NCBI GenBank assembly: GCA_947502885.1
Contig: CANNBP010000025.1
Coordinates: 1 to 47,994 of the forward strand
Length of the DNA stretch: 47,994 bases
Origin: an uncultured Aquimarina sp.
GTDB taxonomy: Bacteria; Bacteroidota; Bacteroidia; Flavobacteriales; Flavobacteriaceae
Reading direction: 5' to 3'
Shown: positions 18,137 to 24,787 of the stretch, piece by piece
How the letters are laid out: each line of letters opens with the position of its first letter
How positions within the stretch are numbered: the first letter of the stretch is position 1
Program-made: the position numbers and the translations under genes
The notes under the pieces: model-generated
Told to the model about the DNA's origin: nothing
The model's database searches: none
The model's input: the letters and a program-made list of their open reading frames with translations, nothing else

Positions 18137-18144
18137 TACTTTTG
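18137..18144 (+). promoter_or_regulatory. Promoter of the 111-aa gene
   Basis: TACTTTTG matches TAnnTTTG; the start codon at 18184 is 39 bases downstream. Confidence 0.5.
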
Positions 18145-18183
18145 AATAAACAAACAAACTAACCAGTTTAAAACAATATACAA

Positions 18184-18519
18184 ATGTTGGTTTCACACAA
18201 AATACAAAGTTATAGCTTACAAATTGTCAGTAATTATGCCGGTGGTGGTGGATACCAAATAGGATTTGTTTACCTATACGACACTAAACAACAGTACATT
18301 GGACACCTTGGTATTATTCAAAACGAAAAAACGTTACCGCAAAACAGACAATATAACAACGGTACTATAGCTATTTATTTTCATGAAACCGAGCTACAAC
18401 ATATTCTTGAAACCCTTAAAACCGAAAGTCCTGTATCTGTAGTATTTAATACACAATCAAAATGGGGAGCAATAGAAACAGGCAAAGAAACAGTTGGCAT
18501 TGGGGAGCTAGCTGCATAG
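18184..18519 (+). CDS. Hypothetical protein, 111 aa
   Basis: I do not recognise it. The protein has no signal peptide, no cysteine and no membrane helix. It reads as mainly beta: SYSLQIVSNYAGGGGYQIGF (12-31) with a glycine run, then FVYLYDTKQQYIGHLGII and TIAIYFHETELQHILETL, ending in PVSVVFNTQSKWGAIETG. A compact beta sandwich or barrel is plausible. It is a single-gene unit with a promoter and a striking candidate operator upstream. Its stop codon overlaps the left arm of a 24-bp inverted repeat, so its 3' end may have been shaped by, or depend on, that structure. Confidence 0.65.
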   Translation: MLVSHKIQSYSLQIVSNYAGGGGYQIGFVYLYDTKQQYIGHLGIIQNEKTLPQNRQYNNGTIAIYFHETELQHILETLKTESPVSVVFNTQSKWGAIETGKETVGIGELAA

Positions 18520-18698
18520 TATTCAGAAGATCTGAAAAAACAACACATACCTTGACTCTCAATTAGTACATGGGCCAACCAGTAACGAGAGTACTATAAA
18601 ATACAAATTGTGAAGAATGTAATTGGTTCGCAATCTGGTGATAGTGGAAGTGTACTAATAAAAGGAAATCCACGGTTTTTTCAGATCTTTTGAATACT
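18518..18698. repeat. 181-bp element bounded by 24-bp inverted repeats
   Basis: The left arm (18518-18541, beginning AGTATTCAGAAGATCTG) and right arm (18675-18698) are reverse complements with 23 of 24 matches. A second, nested pair ATTAGTACA/TGTACTAAT lies at 18562-18570 and 18651-18659, and ACTCTC/GAGAGT at 18555-18560 and 18588-18593. No target-site duplication is obvious. It could be a MITE-like element, or the fold of a structured RNA at the 3' end of the preceding message. Confidence 0.6.
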
Positions 18699-18735
18699 TT
18701 TTCTTAAGAATTACACCACGATACTAAAATAAAAA

Positions 18736-18765
18736 AACAGAGCAAATAGTAAAATTTGCTCTGTT
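18736..18765 (-). terminator. Terminator of the ECF sigma operon
   Basis: Arms AACAGAGCAAAT (18736-18747) and ATTTGCTCTGTT (18754-18765) form a 12-bp stem; on the minus strand it is followed by a run of seven Ts. Confidence 0.85.
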
Positions 18766-18872
18766 AAAGGTGGTTTACGTTTAGTTATATAGAATACAAT
18801 TATAACTAAATATCAAATATAGGTTTTAAATAGAACCTAAGCATAAATGATTTTGTTTTAGACTTGGCTTTC

Positions 18873-20159
18873 TCAACCAATTTTATCTAATACAAGGTTA
18901 ACTTTACTTTCGAAAAGTAATTTTTCTTGTTTAGATTGGGTTAGTTTAATTGCATTTTTATAAGAAAGTATTGCTTCATGATTCTGATTCAATTCTTTGT
19001 ATATTTCTCCTAAAATTGCGTGATATAAATAATACTTATTCAATAAAGAATTTTCTTTAATTTTATTTAAAGCGTATAGCGCCTCTTCTGCCCCTTTAAG
19101 TTTAAGAATTACTAAGCAACGATTTAAAAAGACGATCGGATCGTAATCTATGTTTAACAACAAATCATAATATTCTAATATTTTTTTCCAATCCGTATCT
19201 TCATACTGTTGAGCGCAACAATGCTGATAAGCAATAGCAGCTTCGAGATGATAGGTAGTTATAGTATTACCAAAAGCAGCCTTATTAAGGTTCTCTGCTC
19301 CTAAATGTATCATTTTAGCATCCCAATTTGTTCTATTTTGATGCTCAAGAAGCACAAGAGTCCCTTCTCTTGTAATTCTACTATCCATTCGAGAGGTATG
19401 AAAACACATTAATGCCATAAGTGCATATACTTCGGGCAATTGAGTACGTTGTTCTAATAACAATGAGTTACATAAAAACAACGCTTGATCTACAACATCT
19501 TTTCTAATTAGTTGATCCGTATGTGTAGCACTATATCCTTCATTAAACATCAAATAAATTGCGTTCAATACTGTTTTTGTTCTTAAAACAATTTCGTCAT
19601 TTTCTGGAATCTTTGGAAAAATTTTATGTTCCCTAAAATATTTTTTAGTTCGGTATAATCTCTTAGAAATTGTATCTTCTGAGCAAAGAAAAGATTTTGC
19701 TACTTCTTTGGTACTAAACCCACACAATGATTTTAAAATAAAGGTTATTTGTTGTTCTTGCGAAATATCAGGATGACAACAGGCATACATCATTCCTAAA
19801 AAATCATCTTTTATTTGTTTTTCTTTCCAAAAATCTTCAATTGTATTTACCAGTGTATATTCTGATACTAATAGCTTTCTATGTGGAGAAGAAAAGTCAA
19901 TAATTTGACTATGTTTATTTCTTCTAATAATATCTATCGCTTTATTTTTAGCGGTTCGATATAACCACGCCTGAGGGTTTTCTGGAATTCCCTTATATTT
20001 CCATGTTTCTAACGCTTTAACTAATGCATCTTGCACTACATCTTCTATCAATTCTAAGTTTTCGACACCAAATATTTTGGCTAACACAGCAACCATCTTT
20101 CCAGACTCTTGCCTAAAAAGATGGCTCAGCGTTTGTTTAACTGTATCTTTCTCTTTCAA
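18873..20159 (-). CDS. ECF42-type RNA polymerase sigma factor with C-terminal TPR-like extension
   Basis: 428-aa sigma factor. The sigma-70 region 2 is at about residues 10-80 (IEDVVQDALVKALETW, then PQAWLYRTAKNKAIDIIRR), and region 4 at about 130-185 (FILKSLCGFSTKEVAKSFLCSEDTI-type helix-turn-helix). The remaining 240 residues are helical and include TPR-like pairs (for example near 345-420, YHAILGEIYKELNQNHEAI). This long C-terminal extension plus a YCII/DGPF gene immediately upstream (3-base gap) is the layout known for ECF42 sigma factors, which lack an anti-sigma factor and are thought to be controlled by the extension. Target genes are not visible from this window. Confidence 0.85.
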   Translation of the reverse strand: MKEKDTVKQTLSHLFRQESGKMVAVLAKIFGVENLELIEDVVQDALVKALETWKYKGIPENPQAWLYRTAKNKAIDIIRRNKHSQIIDFSSPHRKLLVSEYTLVNTIEDFWKEKQIKDDFLGMMYACCHPDISQEQQITFILKSLCGFSTKEVAKSFLCSEDTISKRLYRTKKYFREHKIFPKIPENDEIVLRTKTVLNAIYLMFNEGYSATHTDQLIRKDVVDQALFLCNSLLLEQRTQLPEVYALMALMCFHTSRMDSRITREGTLVLLEHQNRTNWDAKMIHLGAENLNKAAFGNTITTYHLEAAIAYQHCCAQQYEDTDWKKILEYYDLLLNIDYDPIVFLNRCLVILKLKGAEEALYALNKIKENSLLNKYYLYHAILGEIYKELNQNHEAILSYKNAIKLTQSKQEKLLFESKVNLVLDKIG

Positions 20160-20162
20160 CTA

Positions 20163-20507
20163 TTACTCCATTGGACTTATTTCACGAACCTCAACAGTAC
20201 ATCCATAATCAAAACTTGGACAATCCTTAGCTATTTTTGCAGCATGATCTAATGACTCTGTTTTAATAAGTAAATACCCTCCGACTAATTCCTTGCCTTC
20301 GGCAAAAGGTCTATCGGTAACTTTTTCTCCTCTATCTGCAAGTGTTTTACCTTCTTCCATCAAAGGTTGACCGTTTATAAGAGTTCCGTTGGCCGCCATT
20401 TCTCCCATCCACTTCTGCCATTTTTCCATATGCTGTTGCATTTCTTCTTTTGAGGCCGAAGTATACTTTTCTTGCCCTCCTCTAATAATAAACATAAATT
20501 CTTTCAT
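20163..20507 (-). CDS. YCII/DGPF-family protein paired with the ECF sigma factor
   Basis: 114-aa protein of the YCII-related (DGPF) family with the usual ferredoxin-like pattern: MKEFMFIIRGG at the start, central EKWQKWMGEMAANGTLINGQPL, the 'DRPFAEGKELVGGYLLI' core (about 65-81), and C-terminal helix DHAAKIAKDCPSF. DGPF proteins in actinobacteria and proteobacteria are encoded beside ECF42 sigma factors; their biochemical role is unknown, with a conserved acidic/His surface. Here it is the first gene, and the sigma factor starts 4 bases after it, so both are one unit. No promoter of the TAnnTTTG type is evident, which would fit self-activation by the sigma factor. Confidence 0.85.
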   Translation of the reverse strand: MKEFMFIIRGGQEKYTSASKEEMQQHMEKWQKWMGEMAANGTLINGQPLMEEGKTLADRGEKVTDRPFAEGKELVGGYLLIKTESLDHAAKIAKDCPSFDYGCTVEVREISPME

Positions 20508-20656
20508 ACTACGTATTTTTAATAGTTAACACCTATATGACGAATAGATTTTGAATATTTGGACAGGCTTTTACATTTAAAAAAAAATTTCAAATAGCAC
20601 CCCCGCATTTCAGGTAAACTAAATTAATTAGATTTTTTAATCCTTAAGAATACAAG

Positions 20657-21043
20657 TTAGTTTATCGTGTATCTAACATAATAAAGTTTCATACCATTCA
20701 TTGTGAGCACTAAGTTATTCTCACTCAATTTATAGTCCAAGCATATTTTTGTACCACCTTCATCAGGGGTTGCTTTAAGGCACAGAGCATTTTCTTCAAC
20801 AGACCAATACCTTTTTAATGGATCTCCAATAGACTTTTCTAAAGCAGAACCATCGGCACTTAACTCTATGTAAGTATCTGGATCTCCATCCATAATCCAT
20901 TTACCAATCAATCCATCTGGGGCTTCTTGGAAAGAATTATTATTATGGTTAATTAAAACTCCTTGATGTTTGGCACTAGCCTCTAACCCAATAAAAAAAA
21001 GAATTAAAAAACTGACAATTAAAAGATTGTGTTTACGTTCCAT
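20657..21043 (-). CDS. Secreted lipocalin-like small protein
   Basis: 128-aa exported protein; signal peptide about 1-24 (cleavage after ASAK or nearby). The mature part reads as a small beta barrel: LIGKWIMDGDPDTYIELSAD, then YWSVEENALCLKATPD, KICLDYKLSENNLVLTMN and LYYVRYTIN. The 'G.W......y.el..dG.' opening followed by alternating strands is the pattern of bacterial lipocalin-like domains, which bind small hydrophobic ligands or have unknown roles. Two cysteines (in ALCLKA and KICLDY) could form a disulfide. It stands alone. The family call is by pattern only. Confidence 0.5.
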   Translation of the reverse strand: MERKHNLLIVSFLILFFIGLEASAKHQGVLINHNNNSFQEAPDGLIGKWIMDGDPDTYIELSADGSALEKSIGDPLKRYWSVEENALCLKATPDEGGTKICLDYKLSENNLVLTMNGMKLYYVRYTIN

Positions 21044-21422
21044 AATTTCTGTATTACGTTAGGTTAAATTTAGTGATTTTTTAACTTACACCTTATAATT
21101 CGCTTATTATAAGTTTATTGCACTAATCATTCTTGTATGTACAAAGTGAGTTTACAAGTTATTTTTTTACTGTATACAAACACTTTACACGTTATGTATA
21201 CTAAACAGAATTTAAGTTATTAAAACTATGAAGTAAGACTTAGTATGAAATCAAAATCAACAAGATATTGTATAAGCCAAGAAGGAAATGATATCTAAAT
21301 TTGGATATGCCTTACTGTAAAAGTCAAATTTGATAAGAATATTACTTCAACAAACTCATAGCCATTACACAAAAAAAAGTTTTTGTTTTATTAAGGATAT
21401 ATAAGAAAGTGTAACAAACGAA
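21044..21422. other. Intergenic stretch with short inverted repeats
   Basis: About 380 bases. It contains a hairpin CTTATAA/TTATAAG near 21091-21112, an 18-bp near-palindrome (16 of 18) at 21291-21308 (ATATCTAAATTTGGATAT), and only very short reading frames, the longest being a 17-codon frame from about 21245. No convincing gene. Confidence 0.4.
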
Positions 21423-21566
21423 TTAAAGCTTAGGGCATTTTTTACAATTAGTTTTACCCTTTTTCTTATACTTTTTACAGCACTTTTTCTTTTTTCCACC
21501 ACAGGATACTTCACAATTCATAATCATGCAAGATGGATATACTGATGGAGATTGAATATTTTGCAT
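21423..21566 (-). CDS. Cys/Lys-rich 47-aa protein, candidate iron-regulated metal-handling peptide
   Basis: A small gene of 47 codons plus stop (TAA). The protein opens MQNIQSPSVYPSCMIMNC and then becomes very basic: seven cysteines (13, 18, 22, 29, 30, 41, 44) lie among many lysines, giving C-x4-C-x3-C-x6-CC-x10-C-x2-C. No signal peptide. Cys-rich composition suggests metal or Fe-S handling, Lys-rich composition suggests nucleic acid or membrane contact; neither is proven. It has its own promoter (TATTTTTG at 21598-21605, with TTTG 18 bases upstream) and a 23-bp palindrome at 21571-21593 that matches the two boxes in front of the iron-uptake operon. It follows the ferritin gene and its terminator. 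Confidence 0.7.
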   Translation of the reverse strand: MQNIQSPSVYPSCMIMNCEVSCGGKKKKCCKKYKKKGKTNCKKCPKL

Positions 21567-21570
21567 CGCT

Positions 21571-21593
21571 TTATTCTTATTGAATCTAAATAA
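21571..21593. promoter_or_regulatory. Fur-like 23-bp box before the Cys/Lys-rich gene
   Basis: On the minus strand it begins TTATTTAGATTCAAT; 19 of its 23 bases equal the box at 28685-28707. It lies between the -7 octamer and the start codon, where a bound repressor would block transcription. The name Fur-like is an inference from its position at iron genes and its palindromic layout. Confidence 0.6.
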
Positions 21594-21597
21594 AGTG

Positions 21598-21605
21598 CAA
21601 AAATA
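21598..21605 (-). promoter_or_regulatory. Promoter of the Cys/Lys-rich gene
   Basis: Minus-strand TATTTTTG fits TAnnTTTG and TTTG lies 18 bases upstream, inside the loop of the ferritin terminator. This is one of the better complete promoters in the window. Confidence 0.6.
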
Positions 21606-21610
21606 TAAAA

Positions 21611-21637
21611 AAAAGATTCCCTACAAAGGAATCTTTT
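21611..21637 (-). terminator. Ferritin terminator
   Basis: Arms AAAAGATTCC and GGAATCTTTT (10 bp) with loop CTACAAA; a run of eight Ts follows on the minus strand. Confidence 0.8.
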
Positions 21638-21671
21638 ATATTATTTTAAATACTTACTAACAAGTACTTAG

Positions 21672-22175
21672 CTATGCATTTTCTTCTTCTGTCTGAAAAG
21701 CACTAATATCACGATCAAACAAATAATGACCTGATTTATCTCCTCCTATAATCTTTAACTTATCTAGCAATGTACGTGCCGTCGCTTCTTCTTCTAATTG
21801 CTCAGCAACATACCATTGCATAAAATTATGCACATTATAATCTTTGTGTTGTAAACATTCGTATATAATGTTATTAATTTTAGCAGTAACAAACTCTTCA
21901 CTCTCTAAAAATATTTCAAAGAGCTCCATCAACGATTTAAAATCATCTCTAGGTTTATCTATAGCTGGTATAACAGCCTTACCACTTCTTTCATTAATAA
22001 ACTTAACTAGCTTGGTCATATGCACACGCTCCTCTTCAGATTGAGTATAAAAAAAATCTGCTATCCCATTATATCCGTTTACATCTGCCCAACAAGCCAT
22101 AGACAGGTATTGTGCAGAGGCTTTTGCTTCATAAGTTATTTGATCATTTAATAACTGTTCTATTTCTGGTATCAT
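21672..22175 (-). CDS. ftnA: Bacterial non-heme ferritin
   Basis: 167-aa ferritin that oxidises Fe(II) and stores it as a mineral in a 24-subunit shell in the cytoplasm. Ferroxidase-centre residues are present: Glu16 with Tyr23, the E-E-x-x-H motif at 48-52 (Glu49, His52), Glu93, and Glu125-Gln126 with Glu129 in the third helix. The C-terminal short helix ends in ISAFQTEEENA. The length is standard for FtnA-type ferritin; no heme-ligand methionine of bacterioferritin is seen at the expected place. A promoter-like TATTTTAG and two copies of the palindrome ATTTATAAAT lie just upstream. It is downstream of the TonB-receptor operon on the same strand but separated by 140 bases. Confidence 0.95.
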   Translation of the reverse strand: MIPEIEQLLNDQITYEAKASAQYLSMACWADVNGYNGIADFFYTQSEEERVHMTKLVKFINERSGKAVIPAIDKPRDDFKSLMELFEIFLESEEFVTAKINNIIYECLQHKDYNVHNFMQWYVAEQLEEEATARTLLDKLKIIGGDKSGHYLFDRDISAFQTEEENA

Positions 22176-22204
22176 CTTTGGCTTTTACTTTTTTTGATTA
22201 ATAA

Positions 22205-22248
22205 CTAAAATACATAATTTATAAATGATGCGAACGTATTTATAAATG
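22205..22248 (-). promoter_or_regulatory. Ferritin promoter region with two palindromes ATTTATAAAT
   Basis: A minus-strand TATTTTAG (22205-22212, one mismatch to TAnnTTTG) is preceded by two identical 11-base copies of ATTTATAAATG at 22217-22227 and 22238-22248, 21 bp apart, so on the same face of the helix. ATTTATAAAT is a perfect palindrome. A dimeric regulator binding in tandem is possible. Confidence 0.45.
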
Positions 22249-22315
22249 TTTTGAATAATTTATATTCAAACTAGTTTAATACAGCGCACTCATTTTTATA
22301 CAGCAATACTTTTTA

Positions 22316-24787
22316 TCACCATTTAAACTGGATTGTGGTATACCATGTTAATGGATCTGAAGGTATGATTCCTGGACCAGGATATCCCGTAGCTCTTTGC
22401 GTAAAATAACTTTCATCCAACAGGTTATTAATTCCTGTTTCTAATTTAAAGTTTTTATATGTATATGACAACGAAACATCTAATATTGAATACGCTGGTA
22501 TTTTACCCAATGTTCCTTCTTCTTTACTACCTACACTCCCCCTGTCTGCATTTGTCACCTCAGTAAACTGTTCTGATAAATGAGTAAACTGTATATTTCC
22601 CAATACGTTTTTATATCCAAAACCCACACCTGTTTTAAAATTCACAAGCGGTATAAACTCTACTTTATTTCCTTTTACACCTGTTCTTTCTGATTTTGTA
22701 TACTCAGAATCAGTAATTGCTAGATTAACAAATGAATTTAAAATATATTTAGAATCGTTAGCAAAAAAAGAGTTTCCTATATTCCAATTTAAATAATTTT
22801 CTACTCCATAAATAAATGCATCACCAATATTACCACGCTCTCTTTGCGCTCTATCATTAAAAACCTCTCCTATTCGGTCATCATACCATAACCCAAAAAC
22901 ATTCGCATCATAACTAAATACATCTTTTACCCTTCCTCTTAGTCCAATACCACCTGTAAACCCTTTCTCATCACTAATATCAGGACGTATTGTAAAAGTT
23001 GGATTAACAATGCGTATATCACTAAAGGTTACAGATCTATAGTTTTGAGAAATATTAGCATACGCTTCTATACTATTCGTTATTTTATAACTTGAGCCTA
23101 TTCCTAGTAAAACAAATGATCTTTCTAATGCTTGATTATCTTCTTTAATTTCATTCTGAATTTCATTACCCGCATTATCAAAATTTACTTCTCTGTATAC
23201 ACCTTGAGCTTCTGTTTTAATATATTCAAATCGTATTCCTGGAGTAACAGAAATCTTGTCTGTTATGGTAAAAATATTTTCTCCGAACACAGCTACGTTA
23301 AGATTAGGAAAATCAAATGTAGATTGGTTAGCGTAGTCAGGAAATGCTTGATTCTGGAAGTTAAAGTTTGCATCGGTCCCTAAACTACCCGGGCCTTGTC
23401 TTGCATCATTATCTGCCTTATAAAATTTAGAGCCTATTAAAAATACCGATTCCTCGCCAAAAAGGTTATACCTGCTTAACAAACGTGCTTCGGCTCCAAA
23501 ATTTTTAAAATTACCCACAATCAAATCTCTAGGCGTTATAAAATTACCATCGATATCCATTTCATCAGGCGCCAAAATAGGATTAGAATTAAGATCTTTA
23601 GGGTTTCCTCTAAAACCTAGCGCTCTTCTGGAGGCATCTAGTCCAAAAAGGTTTAAGCTAAAATCTGTTTTTTTAGAAAATGAATGTTCCAACTTTAAAG
23701 AAAACAATTTCCAATCCACTTCAAACCAATTTCTTGTTCTATTACTAAAATCTGGATTCGTTTCAAACTGTGTATCTGTTAATCCCCCAGGTTGCTTTGC
23801 CAAGTATTTTAAATAAGTAAATTCTCCTGTAAGCTTTGTTTTATCTGAAAATTGATATCCCAAATTGGCATATACATTTTTAGAGTCAAAATTTGAGTTT
23901 GGCCTAAAACCATCTCCTTTTTTATAATTAAAATAGGTATAATAACTAAACTTATTTATTGTACCACTTAAACTATTGAAACTAGTAAACAAGTTATAAG
24001 AACCCAAAGATTGTCTTGATACTAACTCTATTTTCTTTTTGGGATTAGGTTTTTTCATTTTAAAGTTTAATAATCCTCCAAATTGAGTCCCATACTGTAA
24101 AGATGCAGCCCCTCTAACAACTTGAATTTCGCTTAATGCTTCTGCTGGCGGAGTATAATAACTCTCTGGATATCCTAAAACATCTGCACTAATATCATAT
24201 CCATTTTGTCTTGTATTAAAGTTTGCTGTTCTATTAGGATCTAATCCTCTACCTCCAATATTAAGTTGCAATCCCCCTACACTATTTTCATAAATATTTA
24301 ATCCAGCTACTTGTGCGTATATTTGACGTGCGTTATTTGCTGCTAAGTTACCCAGCGTGTTCTCCAGTAAAACAACTTCACTTTTTTTACCAGCATAAAT
24401 TGCTGTTCCTTCTACTGGTCTTAATTGTTTTAACCCAAAAACTCTTTCTTTACGCTGAACAATAAGCACTTCGGACAGTTCTTCTTCTAAAGGATCTAAA
24501 ACAATATTTAAACTCACATCCTTTTCAACACTAACTTGTTTTTCTAATATTTTATGATCGTGACTAAATACAACAATTATATGTTCTCCTTTTTTAAGAT
24601 CTGTGAATTCAAAACTCCCATCATCTGCAGTTAACTCTTGTTCACCTGTAATGCGATTATATACTTCGGCATTTACTATTGGTCCATTGTTTTGATCTAC
24701 AACAACCCCATTAATTCGGTATTGCCCTGACATAAATGCCGTAATCATTAAAAAAAATATGACAATCTTATAACCCTTTAATCTCAT
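22316..24787 (-). CDS. TonB-dependent outer-membrane receptor (FecA-like, iron uptake)
   Basis: 823-aa outer-membrane transporter. The start is put at the ATG ending at 24787, since the signal peptide MRLKGYKIVIFFLMITAFMSG begins there; the longer reading overlaps far into the upstream gene. After the signal come a carboxypeptidase-regulatory-like domain (about 25-105, GVVVDQNNGPIVNAEVYN), the plug (about 130-250, with a GRGLDPNRT segment and EIQVVRGAASLQYG), and a 22-strand barrel ending in WYTTIQFKW with the terminal aromatic. The barrel and plug resemble ferric-citrate type receptors. It overlaps the HTTM gene by 20 bases and is last in the putative iron operon. Confidence 0.9.
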   Translation of the reverse strand: MRLKGYKIVIFFLMITAFMSGQYRINGVVVDQNNGPIVNAEVYNRITGEQELTADDGSFEFTDLKKGEHIIVVFSHDHKILEKQVSVEKDVSLNIVLDPLEEELSEVLIVQRKERVFGLKQLRPVEGTAIYAGKKSEVVLLENTLGNLAANNARQIYAQVAGLNIYENSVGGLQLNIGGRGLDPNRTANFNTRQNGYDISADVLGYPESYYTPPAEALSEIQVVRGAASLQYGTQFGGLLNFKMKKPNPKKKIELVSRQSLGSYNLFTSFNSLSGTINKFSYYTYFNYKKGDGFRPNSNFDSKNVYANLGYQFSDKTKLTGEFTYLKYLAKQPGGLTDTQFETNPDFSNRTRNWFEVDWKLFSLKLEHSFSKKTDFSLNLFGLDASRRALGFRGNPKDLNSNPILAPDEMDIDGNFITPRDLIVGNFKNFGAEARLLSRYNLFGEESVFLIGSKFYKADNDARQGPGSLGTDANFNFQNQAFPDYANQSTFDFPNLNVAVFGENIFTITDKISVTPGIRFEYIKTEAQGVYREVNFDNAGNEIQNEIKEDNQALERSFVLLGIGSSYKITNSIEAYANISQNYRSVTFSDIRIVNPTFTIRPDISDEKGFTGGIGLRGRVKDVFSYDANVFGLWYDDRIGEVFNDRAQRERGNIGDAFIYGVENYLNWNIGNSFFANDSKYILNSFVNLAITDSEYTKSERTGVKGNKVEFIPLVNFKTGVGFGYKNVLGNIQFTHLSEQFTEVTNADRGSVGSKEEGTLGKIPAYSILDVSLSYTYKNFKLETGINNLLDESYFTQRATGYPGPGIIPSDPLTWYTTIQFKW

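Larger units (their letters stand above)
17894..18183. other. Regulatory-looking intergenic region before the 111-aa gene
   Basis: AT-rich sequence with one GC-rich island at about 18071-18104 (described separately) and a promoter at 18137-18144. No ORF. Confidence 0.45.

Noticed and set aside
18586..18693. Open stretch inside the inverted-repeat element containing GSQSGDSGSVLI, like a serine protease motif
   Set aside because: Only about 35 codons, no start codon after the preceding stop, no His/Asp partners and no second half. Most likely coincidence or a tiny relic.
21245..21298. 17-codon frame MKSKSTRYCISQEGNDI
   Set aside because: Too short and without promoter; a chance frame is more likely.
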